A stretch of DNA of 64,000 nucleotides from Microthrixaceae bacterium (GTDB lineage Bacteria > Actinomycetota > Acidimicrobiia > Acidimicrobiales > Microtrichaceae), in contig JAOSKI010000043.1 in the NCBI GenBank assembly GCA_027493675.1, forward strand, positions 1-64,000. The letters are read 5' to 3'. Below the pieces are notes generated by a model. It ran no database searches. It was not told where the DNA came from and worked only from the letters and a program-made list of their open reading frames with translations. This document shows positions 37,109 through 48,177 of this stretch, one piece after another. The number at the start of each line of letters is the position of its first letter. Position 1 is the first letter of the stretch. Made by a program: the position numbers and the translations under genes.

Positions 37109-38857
37109 GTGACCCTCGACCGGCTCGCAGGTGTGCTTCCAGGCATCGGGACGGCGCGCCACTACCGGCGCGAATGGCTGGGACCCGACCTGAACGCGGG
37201 GTTGGCGGTGACCGCTCTGCTCATCCCCGCCGGGATGGGCTACGCCGAGGCGTCGGGGCTGCCCCCCGCCGCCGGCCTGTACGCGACGATCGTGCCGCTG
37301 CTCACCTACGCGTTGGTCGGGCCCTCCCGGATCCTCGTGTTGGGCCCCGATTCGGCGCTGGCGCCGATCATCGCGGCCTCGATCCTGCCGCTCGCGGGCG
37401 GTGACGCCGACCGTGCGGTCGCGCTGGCAGGGCTGCTCGCGATCCTCACCGGCGCCACGCTCGTGATCGGAGCCGTGACGCGCCTGGGTTTCGTGACCGA
37501 CCTGCTGTCGAAACCGATCAGGGTCGGGTACTTGAACGGAATCGCCCTGGTGGTGATCGTCGGACAGCTCCCGAAGCTGCTCGGCTTCGCGACCAACGGC
37601 GACTCCCTCACCCACGGCCTGCAACTGACCGCGCAAGGACTCGCCGATGGGCTAACCGACCCTCAGGCCCTCGCCATCGGAACCGCCGCGCTGGTGCTGC
37701 TCGTGGCGGTCAAGGCGACCCACAGCCGCTTCCCCGGCCTGCTGGTGGCCGTGGCCGGATCGATGGTCTTCGCCGCGGTGTTCGGGTGGGCCGACCAGGT
37801 TCCTGTGGTCGGAGCGCTTCCACGAGGGCTTCCCTCACCTGCCCTGGGAGGCCTGCAGTGGAGTGACGTCTCATCCATGATCGGCCCGGCGCTCGGCACT
37901 GCGCTGATCGCCTTCACCGACACCGCCGTGTTGTCGCGTTCGCTGGCCGCCCGCCGGGGCGAATCGGTCGACGACAACCAGGAGATGGCCGCGGTGGGCA
38001 TCTCGTGCGCTGCAGCAGGGATGTTCGGAGGCTTCCCTGCGTGTGGAAGCTCGACCCGCACCCCCGTCGCCGAACAGGCGGGAGCGAAGACCCAGCTCGT
38101 CGGGGTCGTCGGCGCGGTCCTGATCATGGCCTTCATGGTGTTCGCCCCCGGGGTGACGGCGTACCTGCCGTCGTCCACCCTGGCCGCAGTGGTGATCGTG
38201 GCCGCTTCGTCGCTGATGGACATACCGGCGGTCATCGCTCTGCTGCGGGCGGATCGCATCGAGGGCCTGCTGTCGCTGGCCGCGTTCGGGGGCGTGGCGC
38301 TCGTGGGTGTGCTCGAAGGCATCCTGGTGGCGATCGCGCTGTCGTTCGTGGCCTTCGTGATCAACGCATGGCGCCCTTACCGCACCGAACTGGTGCGCGT
38401 AGAGGGCCTGCGCGGCTACCACGACGTGACCCGACACCCCGAAGGGGACCGGATACCCAACGTTGCCATCGTCCGCTTCGACGCCCCGCTGTTCTTCGCC
38501 AACGCGCACCTGCTGGAGCGCCTCGCACGGCAGACCGTCGCAGGCTCCCACATCGACTCGTTGATCCTCGCCGCCGAACCCATCACCACCATCGACGCAA
38601 CCGCGGTCGAGAAGCTCGTCAACCTCGACGACTACCTCCGATCCAAGGGTGTCCGCCTGCTGTTCGCCGAGCTGAAGGGCCCCGTCAAGGACCAGCTGCA
38701 GCGCTACGGACTCGACTCACGATTCGACCACAGCCGCTTCTACCCGACCGTCGGCGCAGCCGTGGACGACCTGACGGGCACGCTTCGCTACGACTTCGAC
38801 ATCGAACCAGACGAACCCGAGGGGCCGCCGGATCCGTCGGAGCCGCCCTCGGGCTGA
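37109..38857 (+). CDS. SulP-family anion transporter
   Basis: Intact SulP permease of about 582 residues. A hydrophobic core of about 12-14 helices begins LNAGLAVTALLIPAGMGYAEASGLPPAAGLYATI, the family signature. It ends with a cytoplasmic STAS domain (NVAIVRFDAPLFFANAHLLERL then LAAEPITTIDATAVEKL). The GTG at 37109 is preferred because upstream codons in the frame lie within the divergent promoter. It would import sulfate, bicarbonate or another small anion. No carbonic anhydrase accompanies it, so the substrate is open. Confidence 0.9.
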   Translation: MTLDRLAGVLPGIGTARHYRREWLGPDLNAGLAVTALLIPAGMGYAEASGLPPAAGLYATIVPLLTYALVGPSRILVLGPDSALAPIIAASILPLAGGDADRAVALAGLLAILTGATLVIGAVTRLGFVTDLLSKPIRVGYLNGIALVVIVGQLPKLLGFATNGDSLTHGLQLTAQGLADGLTDPQALAIGTAALVLLVAVKATHSRFPGLLVAVAGSMVFAAVFGWADQVPVVGALPRGLPSPALGGLQWSDVSSMIGPALGTALIAFTDTAVLSRSLAARRGESVDDNQEMAAVGISCAAAGMFGGFPACGSSTRTPVAEQAGAKTQLVGVVGAVLIMAFMVFAPGVTAYLPSSTLAAVVIVAASSLMDIPAVIALLRADRIEGLLSLAAFGGVALVGVLEGILVAIALSFVAFVINAWRPYRTELVRVEGLRGYHDVTRHPEGDRIPNVAIVRFDAPLFFANAHLLERLARQTVAGSHIDSLILAAEPITTIDATAVEKLVNLDDYLRSKGVRLLFAELKGPVKDQLQRYGLDSRFDHSRFYPTVGAAVDDLTGTLRYDFDIEPDEPEGPPDPSEPPSG

Positions 38858-38967
38858 TCTCGAGCTGACCCCGACTCGCGGAAGCCGCCGGCTTGGGAAA
38901 GGGCGGCCACTTTGCAGCTAGCGTTGCGCCTTCGACATACCCATTGGACCGACGAAGGACCGCCCCC

Positions 38968-40082
38968 ATGGCCCTGCACACCGACATCCCGACACACCGC
39001 GAGATCGAACGGCTGATCAACGCAACTGCCGACTTCTGCGTGTCGATCTACCTGCCCACGCACCGGGTCACCCCCACAGACCCAACAGGACCGGCTGCTG
39101 CTGCGTGACCTCACCCGGGAGGCCATCGAACAACTCGAGGCGGCCGGCGCCGACAGGCACGACGTGGCCGACATCGAATCCCATCTCATGCACCTCGTGG
39201 ACGACGACGACGAGTTCTGGATCGACCAAGCCGACAGCCTCGCGATCTTCGCAAGTCCCGACCGCTTCACGACGCATCGCCTGCCGAACCACCTGACCGC
39301 CATGGTCGAGGTGTCGGACCGATTCCACATCGGCCGCTGATGCGCGCGGTGACCTTCCCCCACGCCGCCTGGATCCTCGCCCTGTCGCAGGGGTCGGTCC
39401 GGCTGCTCGAGATCGGTCCGTCGGGGGAGCGCCTGAGGAGGTCCGTGTGGGAGGGGATGCCCAAGGATGCCTTCGAGTCCTCCGGCAACAAGATCCACAA
39501 GGCCCGTGAGACCGCGTATGCCCGCAAAGTCGACACTGCGCTGCGTGAGGTGCTCACAGGATCCGGATCTCCCCTCTGATCCTGGCCGCATCCCAACCGA
39601 TGGCCGCGCTGTACCGGTCGGTCAGCACCTACCCCACCTGGTCGCCGAGCGCGAGCACGGCAACCCGGAGACGTCCACCGATGCCGAGCTGGCCGATGCC
39701 GCACGGCGGATCCTCGACGACGTATACGCAGAGCAGCTCGCAGAGCTGGCGGTGCTGTTCGACGAACGTCGCTCCCAGGGCCGCACCGCGGTGGACGTCT
39801 CCGACGTGGCCCGACTCGCGACGCTCGGCGCGGTCGACACCGTGCTGGTCGACATCGACGCAAGCGTGCCGGGATCGATCGACGATGCCGGAGGTGACCT
39901 TCGACGAGGCCGACGACGCGATCAACTACGGAGTGGTCGACGAGATCGCCCGCCGGGTGCTGCTCGCCGGCGGCCGTGTGCTGGCCGTACGTGCAGACGA
40001 CATCCCCGAAGGCGGGCCCACCGCCGCGATCCCTACGCTGCGTAGTCTGATGCCCACCATTGATCCGATGCGCTCGACCTGA
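38968..40082 (+). CDS. baeRF3-type (release-factor-like) protein
   Basis: Member of the bacterial family related to archaeal/eukaryotic release factor 1, about 370 residues. The pattern is a good match: FCVSIYLPTHR at the start, LLLRDLTREAIEQL, DFWIDQ-like DDEFWIDQADSLAIFASPDRF, and WILALSQGSVRLLEIGPSGERL. The C-terminal domain has DDVYAEQLAELAVLFDERRS and ends LRSLMPTIDPMRST. Frame shifts lie at about 39080, 39330, 39600, 39645 and 39895. Family members are suspected to act on tRNA or stalled ribosomes, but their job is not established. The ATG at 38968 has a GAAGGA site eight bases upstream. Confidence 0.75.
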
Positions 40083-40173
40083 GGACTTCACTGGCTGCTG
40101 AGCGGGCAAGCGACACACCGGCTTCCGAGTGGGCAAGGGACAGAGGAACGAGCAACGACGGGGGTCTTCCGAC

Positions 40174-41987
40174 ATGAGCTACGACACCATCCCCCCTTCC
40201 AACCGGCCGGGTCGGGTGCCCAACCTCAGCGACTATGCCTCCGAGCACGCAGGCTTCACATGGGCCGGCGCCGAGGCCCGCCTCGACGGGCTCCCCGGCG
40301 GTGGGCTCAACATCGCCCACGAAGCCGTCGACCGCCACGCGGCCGGCGAACGGGCCAGGGCGTGGCGCTGCGGTTCCTCCACCGCGACGACACGGTCACC
40401 GAGCTCACCTATGCGGATCTCGCCGAGCGCACCAGCAGGTTCGCGGAAGCGTTGGGCTCACTCGGCGTGGGCCGCGGCGAACGTGTGGTGACCCTCGCCG
40501 GGCGCGTCCCCGAGCTGTACGTGGCAGCGCTCGGCACCCTGAAAGCAGGAGCGGTGTTCTGCCCCCTGTTCTCGGCCTTCGGACCCGAACCGATCCACCA
40601 GCGCCTCGAGAAGGGCAACGTCGCGGTGCTCGTGACCACCACCTCGCTGTACCGCCGCAAGGTGGCCGGCATCCGGGATCGGCCCCCGAGCTGCGTCACG
40701 TGCTGCTGATCGACGGCGACGACGACCGGGTCCGGCGTAACGACCTCGCACGCCTGATGAACGAGATGCCCGGGCAGATGCCCGCGGTGGCTACCACCGC
40801 GCAGGGACCCGGCGCTGTTGCACTTCACCTCCGGTTCCACCGGAGCACCCAAGGGCGCGCTGCACGTGCACCAGGCCGTGGTCGCGCACCACGCCACCGG
40901 CGCCTACGCACTGGACCTGCACCCGAACGACGTGTTCTGGTGCACCGCCGATCCCGGATGGGTCACCGGCACCTCCTATGGGATCATCGCACCGCTCACC
41001 CACGGGGTGACCGTCGTCATCGACGAGGCCGACTTCGACGCCCGCCGGTGGTACCGCATCCTCGCCGAACAGGACGTCACGGTGTGGTACACCGCTCCCA
41101 CAGCCATACGCATGCTCATGCGCGCCGGCGACGAGCTTCCCCGCGAGGCCGATCTCTCCGCACTCGCAGTGGTGGCCTCGGTGGGTGAACCGCTTCAACC
41201 CCGAAGCAGTCGTGTGGGGAAGCCGAAGTGCTCGGCCACACGATCCACGACAACTGGTGGCAGACCGAGACAGGCGGGATCATGGTCGCCAACTTCCCCG
41301 CCTGCGAGGTGAAACCCGGCTCCATGGGTCGCCCGCTGCCGGGCATCGAGGTCGCCATCGCAGCCGTCGACGCCAACAACGAGCCCGTCGTGGCCGACGA
41401 CGGAACGCTGAGCCTCGTCACCGACGCCGGCGGCGAGGGCATGCTCGCCATCGGCACGGGATGGCCTTCGATGTTCCGCGACTACCTGCACGAGCGGGAG
41501 CGCTACGAGCGGTCGTTCGTCGACGGCTGGTACCTGTCGGGTGACCTGGCAAGCCGCGACGACGACGGGTACCTGTGGTTCGTCGGCCGCGCCGACGACG
41601 TCATCAAGACCGCCGGGCACCTGATCGGACCCTTCGAGGTGGAGTCCGCGCTGATGGAGCACCCGATGGTCTCGGAAGCGGGCGTGATCGGCGTACCCGA
41701 CGAGGTGGCCGGCAACATCGTCAAGGCGTTCGTCACCCTCGCCCCCGGCGCCACATGGAACGACGAGTTGCGCCTGGAGCTGATCGGCCATGCCCGGCGC
41801 CGCTTAGGTGCCGCAGTCGCTTCCCGGGACATCGCGGAGGAACCGCACCTCCCGAAGACCCGAAGTGGCAAGATCATGCGGCGTGCTGCGTGCCCGCGAG
41901 CTGGGCGAACCTGAGGGAGACCTGTCCGACCTTGGAGCCCGACCAGGCCAGGGCCCCGACGACACACCGACCCAGGAGCCCCGATGA
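40174..41987 (+). CDS. acs: acetyl/acyl-CoA synthetase (AMP-forming)
   Basis: Adenylate-forming enzyme that would activate acetate or a related short acid to the CoA thioester, about 600 residues. The P-loop-like [45 protein letters not shown] and the C-terminal [11 protein letters not shown] (with the regulatory lysine) are all present. It resembles the shorter acetate-CoA ligases related to AcsA. Shifts near 40362, 40680, 40800, 41200 and 41885 break it. The stop overlaps the next start (ATGA), so the synthetase is part of the pyruvate-dehydrogenase-like operon. Confidence 0.88.
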
Positions 41988-42997
41988 CCACTGAGCTGTC
42001 AGCGGTGGACCCGGACACAACCCGGCGTCTGCTGCACCAGATGCTGCGCATCCGCCGATTCGAGGAACGCTGCGTGGAGCTGTACTCGACCTGGCGGATA
42101 CGGGGATTCCTGCACCTCTACATCGGCGAGGAGGCGGTCGCCACCGGCGTCATCGACCACCTCCGCAGCGACGACTCGGTCGTCGCCACCTACCGGGAGC
42201 ACGGCCACGGCTTGGCCAGGGGCCTGTCGATGCGATCGATCCTCGCCGAGATGTACGGACGGCAGGAGGGCTGTAGCCGGGGCCGTGGCGGTTCCATGCA
42301 CCTGTTCGACGCGGCGACCAACTTCTACGGAGGCAACGCCATCGTGGCCGCCGGGCTTCCGGTGGCGGTCGGCCTGGCGCTCGCGGCGAAGCGCACCGGA
42401 TCGGACGCCCTCACCGCCTGCTTCTTCGGAGAAGGCGCGGTGGCCGAAGGCGAGTTCCACGAATCGCTGAACCTGGCCACTCTGTGGGACCTGCCGGTGC
42501 TGTTCTGCTGTGAGAACAACCTCTACGCCATGGGCACGCCGCTCGCGAGCTCCGAATCCGACCCCGACATCGCGCTCAAGGCCTCCGGCTACGGAATGGC
42601 CGCCTGGCCGGTGGACGGCATGGACGTGCTGGCCGTGCACCACGCAGCGGCCCGCGCGATCGCCACCGTGCGCGCGGGTGAGGGACCGGTGCTGCTCGAG
42701 TTGCGTACCTACCGGTTCCGTGCGCACTCGATGTACGACCCCGAGCGCTACCGCGACTCCGAGGAGGTGCAACGCTGGCGCGAACGCGACCCCATCGACG
42801 CACTGGTCGCGCACCTGCGGGAGCGCGACGAACTGGACGACGACGCGCTGGGCGCGATGGAGGCAGAGGTGTCAGCCGAGATCGACGACGCCGTGACCTA
42901 CGCCGAAGCAGGCACCCTCGAACCGGTGGAGGACCTGGAGAGGTTCGTGTACACCGAGGGCTCGAGCGCCGCCATTCAACCGCAGGTGTCGAGATGA
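41984..42997 (+). CDS. 2-oxoacid/acetoin dehydrogenase E1 alpha subunit
   Basis: Intact 337-residue thiamine-diphosphate enzyme subunit. [14 protein letters not shown] and [11 protein letters not shown] are typical of the family, and [20 protein letters not shown] precedes the thiamine motif [15 protein letters not shown]...CENN. The C-terminal [17 protein letters not shown] marks the regulatory loop. It pairs with the next gene to form the E1 component that decarboxylates pyruvate, acetoin or a similar substrate. No separate E3 gene is near, so E3 must be shared from elsewhere. Confidence 0.92.
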   Translation: MTTELSAVDPDTTRRLLHQMLRIRRFEERCVELYSTWRIRGFLHLYIGEEAVATGVIDHLRSDDSVVATYREHGHGLARGLSMRSILAEMYGRQEGCSRGRGGSMHLFDAATNFYGGNAIVAAGLPVAVGLALAAKRTGSDALTACFFGEGAVAEGEFHESLNLATLWDLPVLFCCENNLYAMGTPLASSESDPDIALKASGYGMAAWPVDGMDVLAVHHAAARAIATVRAGEGPVLLELRTYRFRAHSMYDPERYRDSEEVQRWRERDPIDALVAHLRERDELDDDALGAMEAEVSAEIDDAVTYAEAGTLEPVEDLERFVYTEGSSAAIQPQVSR

Positions 42998-43965
42998 GTA
43001 CGCTCACCTACCGCGAAGCGCTGCGCGAGGGCATGCGAGCGGCCCTCGCGGCCGACGAGCGGGTGTTCCTGATGGGCGAGGACGTCGGCCTCTACGGCGG
43101 GTGCTTCGCGGTGAGCCTCGGCCTGCTCGAGGAGTTCGGACCCGAACGCATACTGGACACCCCCTTGAGCGAATCCGCCTTCGTGGGCGCGGGGATCGGG
43201 GCGGCCCTGGCAGGACAACGCCCGATCGTGGAGATCATGACGGTCAACTTCAGCCTGCTGGCGCTAGACCAGATCCTCAACAACGCCGCCACCATGTCGC
43301 ACATGTCGGGCGGACAGTTCCACGTTCCGCTGGTGATCCGCATGACCACGGGCGCCGGCCGCCAGCTCGCAGCCCAGCACAGCCACAGCCTGGAGGCCTG
43401 GTACGCGCACATCCCAGGCCTGCGGGTGGTGACCCCCGCCACCGTGGCAGACGCCGCCGGGATGCTCCTGACCGCGCTGGAGGACCCCGATCCGGTGCTG
43501 ATCTTCGAACACGGCGGGCTGTTCTCGCTTTCGGGGAGCTGCCCGATGGCCCCGTGCCCGTTGACCTGGACAAGGCAGCCGTCATGCGACCGGGTGACGA
43601 CGTCACCCTCGTTAGCCATGGCGCAGGGGTGCACACGTGCTTGGAGGTGGCAGCATCGCTGGCCGACACCGTGGACGTGGAGGTCATCGACCTCCGCACC
43701 CTGCGTCCGCTGGACGAGACGACGGTGCTCGAGGTCGGTGGGCCGCACCGGGCGGCTGGTCGTGGTCGAGGAGGGTTGGCGCAGCGGAGGGATCGGAGCA
43801 GAGCTGGCCGCGCGGGCGGCTGAGCACGCCTTCTGGGACCTGGACGCCCCGGTGGAGCGCGTGGCCACGGCCGAAGTGCCGATCCCGTATGCCAAGCACC
43901 TCGAAGATGCTGCGCTTCCGTCGGTGCAGGACGTGACCGAGGCGGTACGACGGGTGATGCAGTGA
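42994..43965 (+). CDS. 2-oxoacid/acetoin dehydrogenase E1 beta subunit
   Basis: E1 beta subunit, about 325 residues. Motifs include [48 protein letters not shown]-like [16 protein letters not shown] and the C-terminal [18 protein letters not shown]. The open frame looks unbroken over 323 codons, but the middle (about 43540-43745) reads correctly only in another frame ([25 protein letters not shown], cut short here). Two compensating indels therefore hide the error. It overlaps both neighbours by four bases. Confidence 0.9.
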   Translation: MSTLTYREALREGMRAALAADERVFLMGEDVGLYGGCFAVSLGLLEEFGPERILDTPLSESAFVGAGIGAALAGQRPIVEIMTVNFSLLALDQILNNAATMSHMSGGQFHVPLVIRMTTGAGRQLAAQHSHSLEAWYAHIPGLRVVTPATVADAAGMLLTALEDPDPVLIFEHGGLFSLSGSCPMAPCPLTWTRQPSCDRVTTSPSLAMAQGCTRAWRWQHRWPTPWTWRSSTSAPCVRWTRRRCSRSVGRTGRLVVVEEGWRSGGIGAELAARAAEHAFWDLDAPVERVATAEVPIPYAKHLEDAALPSVQDVTEAVRRVMQ

Positions 43966-45414
43966 GCGACTTCGTGATGCCCTCGCTCGGCGCCGACATG
44001 ACCGAGGGGACGCTCGTGGAGTGGCGCGTCGCAGTCGGTGACCACGTGCGCAGGGGTGACGTGGTGGCTGTGGTGGACACCGACAAGGCCGCCATCGACG
44101 TCGAGGTCTTCGCCACGGGTGTGGTGGCGGAACTGCTGGTTGAGGAAGGCACCCGGGTGCCGGTGGGAACCCCACTGGCGAGGATCGCCTCCGACGACGA
44201 CGTAACCCCAGGGTCGGAGGACTCCCCCGCCACGGCACCTCTTGGCGATGCGGTGACCCGAGCCGAGCCGGAACCGGAGACGCCAGCACCGGCACACCGA
44301 CCGGATCCGTTCCGGCAGCCGCCGCCTGTCCCGATGCCAGTGGGCGGCGCCGGTCGCAGTCACGCCTCGGTGGTGCTGTCACCCCTGGTGCGACGGCTCG
44401 CGGATGACCTGGCAGTCGACACCAGTCTCCTGCACGGCACGGGACCGGGAGGGCGCATCACACGTGACGACATCGAGCGCGCCGGTCGCAACCGCCACCG
44501 TGGGACACCACGAGCACGACGCCTCGCCCGCGAACACGGCCTGGACCTCGACGGGGTCACCGGCACCGGCCGGCGAGGCACGATCCGTGCCGAGGACATC
44601 GAACGCGTCGTGCTCCGGCGCAGCGGAACCGAGCGCCGCGAACCCGAACCGGCCGCCCCCACACCGGCAGCCTCGACACCGGCAGCCGACGCCGACGGCC
44701 TCGACACCGGCAGCCTCGACACCGGATCAGGACCGCCAACTGGCCGCCCGGTCGGCGATCGCCCGCACGATGGAGCGGGCCTGGCGTGAGATCCCCCACT
44801 ACCGGCTCAGCTCCACGGTCGATCTGGAAGCCACGCTCGGTTGGCTCGACACGCTGAACGCACAGCGGCCGCCACAGATGCGGATCCTGCCGGCAGCCGC
44901 CCTCCTGCGCGCCACCGCGCTGGCCGCCGCCGAGGTACCCGAGCTGAACGGCTGGTGGATCGACGACGCCGTCAGGCCCGCCGAGGCGGTGGCCCTCGGT
45001 ACCGTGGTGTCGCTCCGCAAGGGCGGAGTCGTCACCCCCACCATCGCGGATGCCGCGGAGCTGGGAATCGAGGGGGACCATGACGGCGCTCCGCCGCCTG
45101 GTTGCGGCCGCACGCAGTGGGGGCTGCGCAGCTCCGACATGGCGGAGGCCTCGATCACGGTGACCAACCTGGGCGACCAGGGAGCCGACGAGGTGCACGG
45201 CGTGATCCGACCACCCCAGGTGGCGTTGGTCGGCTTCGGCAGGGTCCGACCACGACCCTGGGCCGACGGTGACGATCTCGGGGTGCGCCGCAGCGTGATC
45301 GTCACCCTGGCCGCGGACCACCGCGCCTCGGACGGACGCACCGGCAGCCGGTTCCTCCACATGCTCGAACGTGCCCTGTCAGACCCCGACCGACTACTGG
45401 GAGCCACTCCATGA
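43962..45414 (+). CDS. dihydrolipoamide acyltransferase (E2) with two peripheral-subunit-binding domains
   Basis: E2 core of the dehydrogenase complex, about 480 residues. One lipoyl domain (Lys42 in DTDKAAID) is followed by an acidic and proline-rich linker. Two successive E3/E1-binding domains come next, residues 139-173 (SPLVRRLADDLAVD, then GPGGRITRDDIERA) and 182-217 (TPRARRLAREHGLD, then GRRGTIRAEDIERV). The catalytic domain ends with the active-site DHRASDG. Two binding domains are unusual because most E2 proteins have one. Frames change near 44735 and around 45085-45130. The linker carries a Thr/Asp/Ser-Gly repeat (LDTGSLDTGS). Confidence 0.88.
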
Positions 45415-45656
45415 CAAGCGACGAAGCACGAGCCCTGATCGCCGAGTGCCTACGGACCATCGCGCCCGAGGTGGATCTCGACGACGCCGATCCCGCGAGC
45501 CCCATGGCCGACGAGCTCGACCTCGACTCCATGGACATGTTGAGCCTCTACGAAGCCCTGCACGAGCGCACGGGCCTGGAGCTGCCGGAGTCCGACTACC
45601 AGCAGCTCGCCACGCTCAACGGTGCGGTCGGCTACCTGGTCGCCCGCACAACCTGA
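45411..45656 (+). CDS. acyl carrier protein-like protein in the dehydrogenase operon
   Basis: Intact 81-residue phosphopantetheine carrier. The attachment serine is Ser40 in DLDSMDML, within the four-helix pattern TIAPEVDLDDADPASPMADELDLDSM (shortened here: TIAPEVDLDD then DELDLDSMDM). It starts within the E2 stop (ATGA) and ends the operon. An acyl carrier protein directly coupled to an acyl-CoA synthetase and a dehydrogenase complex suggests that acetyl or another acyl group may be moved from E2 or CoA onto a protein carrier. That is inference. Confidence 0.82.
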   Translation: MTSDEARALIAECLRTIAPEVDLDDADPASPMADELDLDSMDMLSLYEALHERTGLELPESDYQQLATLNGAVGYLVARTT

Positions 45657-45710
45657 ACACCACATCTGCGCGGCAAACGCCGCCCGCACCTGGCGGAACC
45701 CGCGGAGGAC
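45657..45710. terminator. possible bidirectional terminator between convergent operons
   Basis: Short gap between the carrier protein stop and the convergent ABC permease stop. GCGGC-AAAC-GCCGC (45675-45688) can form a five-base stem with a four-base loop. There is no T-run, so this is weak. Confidence 0.25.
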
Positions 45711-46394
45711 TCAGGCGACGCCCGGGTGGCGGGTCACCGAGATGCGGCGAACGAGGAACAACCTCGCGACGACCAACAGCGCGAGCCCATAGAGCGCGGT
45801 CAACAGAAGTGGGCCTGCCACGGCTCCGCTCGGGACCAGGCTCGCTGTGATGATCTCCTGTGGGCCGTAGAAGGGGAGGAACTTCGCCACCGGCGAGTCC
45901 GGGCCCACTGCGAGCTGCATGCCCACCACGCCGATGAGCACGAGGGTCCCCTCGAGCTCGCGTGGCACCGCGGCACCCACCGCCAGTCCGAAGGGGATCG
46001 ACTGCAGCGCCACCGCGGCCACTCCCAGGAGGGTCAACCACGGTCGTTGCGGGTGCGACACCGTGATCATCAGGGCGCTGAAGCCCGCTGCGATGGCCAG
46101 GCCGAGCGGTCCCAGGAACAACAGCCTGCCGATGAGCAGGTCGAAGGGCCGGTAACCGCCGAGCACGAGCCGTTGGTCCACCTCCGATGAGGAGAGGATC
46201 GAGAACAACGTCGCGCCCGACACCGCGAAGGCCATGCCCACTCCGCCCGCGATGATCGACTCGTCACCCGAGCTCATCGACGCCAGGTAGAAGCTGGCGG
46301 GAAGCGCTATCAGCAAACCCAGCGCGACATGGCGGCGTGTCAGGTCCCTCCCGTGCATCTCCGCCATGATCACAACGCGACGCATCGAGCTCAC
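45711..46394 (-). CDS. ABC-2-type exporter permease
   Basis: Membrane protein of about 225 residues with six hydrophobic segments, for example ALGLLIALPASFYLAS, GMAFAVSGATLFSIL and LLLTALYGLALLVVARLFLV. The pattern and the neighbouring ATPase support an ABC-2 exporter of a lipid, drug or peptide. The substrate is unknown. The GTG at 46394 probably overlaps the ATPase stop, as for other gene pairs here. Confidence 0.7.
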   Translation of the reverse strand: MSSMRRVVIMAEMHGRDLTRRHVALGLLIALPASFYLASMSSGDESIIAGGVGMAFAVSGATLFSILSSSEVDQRLVLGGYRPFDLLIGRLLFLGPLGLAIAAGFSALMITVSHPQRPWLTLLGVAAVALQSIPFGLAVGAAVPRELEGTLVLIGVVGMQLAVGPDSPVAKFLPFYGPQEIITASLVPSGAVAGPLLLTALYGLALLVVARLFLVRRISVTRHPGVA

Positions 46395-47012
46395 CGCGGG
46401 AGTCCTCGGGCGTACGTGACGGGTGTGCGGCGAGCTCTACCACCCGGTCGGCGCGCTCCAGCTCGGCCAGCATGTGGGTGACGACGACGACCGCCTTTCC
46501 TCGGTCACGCCACACGCGGCAGTGGTCCCAGAAGTTGACGTAGGTGCCCCGATCGAACCCCTGGTACGGCTCGTCGAGCAGCAGCACCGCCGGGTCGGCC
46601 AACAGCGCCAGAGCCAGGTTGAGCTTCTGGCGGGTCCCCCGGACAGGTCCCGGGTGACCGAACGCTCGTGCAACGGGTAGCCGAACTCCTCGAGGATCGC
46701 GTGGCCTCGCCTGAGCGACTCCGAGCGGCCGATGCCTGCGCCTCGACCGAACATCACCAGGTGGTCGTCCGCGGTCAGCAGCTCGAACAGCCCAGGGGTC
46801 TGCGGGCAGTAGCCGATCGGACCGCCCACCCTCACCTCGCCGGCGTCGCAGCGGATCAGCCCGGCGCAGATCTTCATGAGCGTCGACTTGCCCGCGCCGT
46901 TCTCACCGGTGAGCGCGACCACCTCGCCTCCGTGCACCACCAGGTCGACCGCGTCCAGGATCGTCGTGCGCCCGTACCGCTTGGTCACCTGTGACACGAG
47001 GAGCTCCGCCAC
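46391..47012 (-). CDS. ABC transporter ATPase
   Basis: ATPase of the preceding exporter, about 210 residues. Walker A TGENGAGKST, the Q-loop YCPQTPGLFE and the signature LSGG are followed, after a shift near 46645, by TRQKLNLALALLADPAVLLLDEP (Walker B) and VVVVTHMLAELERADRV. The expected end coincides with the permease start but lies in a third frame, so the exact stop near 46391 is inferred. It starts 45 bases after the universal stress protein gene on the same strand. Confidence 0.82.
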
Positions 47013-47057
47013 CGCACCATCTTGACGCCGTCGGTCACGCCATGCCGGGCGGATGGC

Positions 47058-47937
47058 TCAAGCGCTCACATCCTCGGCCTGCGTGCGGGGGAGCACGACC
47101 ACGGGACAGGGCGCGGTGTGCAGCACCTGCCTGCTGACAGAGCCCAACAGCAGTCCCGCGAACCCGCCACGGCCCCGCGATCCCGTCACGACCATCGCGG
47201 CCCCTCCGCCTCCGACAGCAGCGCCTCGGCGGGATCACCCCGCTTCAGCATCGCCGTGACGGCGGCGCCGTCGGGCACCGAGGACGCGATCCAACCGTCG
47301 AGCAGGTCAGTGGCGTGGGCCTCGAGCCTCGCTGCGTCGGGCACGGTCTCGGTAGAACCGGGCGGTTCGATCGTGGAGTCCATCCAGGCGAACACCACCA
47401 CCAGGGGCACCCCGCGCAGCTCGGCCTCAGCAGCCGCCCACCTCAGCGCGCGCAGGAGTCGGCGGAACCGTCCACTCCCGCGACGATCGGACCATCGGGG
47501 GCACGGGGGTCATCGGTGCGTGGCACGACCATCGTCGGGCACGGAGCATGACGCACGCACTGGGCGGCCACCGACCCGAGCAGCAGGTGTCTGAAGCGCG
47601 ACTTGTCCCGGCGTCCGACGACGAGGAGCTCGGCGCCTTCGGCGACCCCGAGGACCTGGGACACGGGTGCACCACCGAGTACGGTCAGGCGGACTTCGAT
47701 GTCACGCTCCTCCTCGGGGCCGAAGGCATGCGCGACATGCTCGATGGCCACCCGCCGAGCCTCGTCCTCGACCTGGCGGGCCGAGACCATCATCCGCTCC
47801 TCAGCCGACATCGGCGGATACGTCCAAACCGAGACCACCTCGAGCATCACCCCACGCAACCGCGCCTCGCGGGCCGCCGCTCCGAGGGCCGGGCCATCAG
47901 GAGCACTCCCGTCGATACCGACCACCACTCGTCTCAT
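47058..47937 (-). CDS. tandem-domain universal stress protein
   Basis: Two USP domains in tandem, about 290 residues. Domain 1 begins [18 protein letters not shown] and has the nucleotide loop [19 protein letters not shown]. Domain 2 begins [13 protein letters not shown] and ends with [19 protein letters not shown] and APCPVVVLP. Both loops have the GxxGxxG-like pattern of ATP-binding family members. Frame shifts lie near 47455 and 47200. The ATG at 47937 has an AAAGGA ribosome site just upstream. Such proteins help cells survive low oxygen or starvation in actinobacteria. Confidence 0.88.
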
Positions 47938-48177
47938 CAAAGGTCCTTTCGCTCTGTGTCGCACGAGGCCGCCGCGTCGGCCTCCAAGTCGAAGGGCGCC
48001 ACCGCGGCTCCGCGTGCAGGTCGAACCACACCGGGTGATCGCACAACCGGCCTGACCGGCGCTGCGTGATCCCCGGCAACCTAGCCAACGGTTGCGTCGT
48101 CTCGGGAGCGAAGGTGCTCAAGGTCGTGTCTCCCGCTGATGCGGGACGCCCCGCGAAACCAAACCAACCTGAGCGCC

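Noticed and set aside
48131..48146. TCCCGC-TGAT-GCGGGA stem downstream of the P-type ATPase as a terminator
   Set aside because: Only six base pairs and no T-run; such short stems are frequent in DNA this rich in GC.
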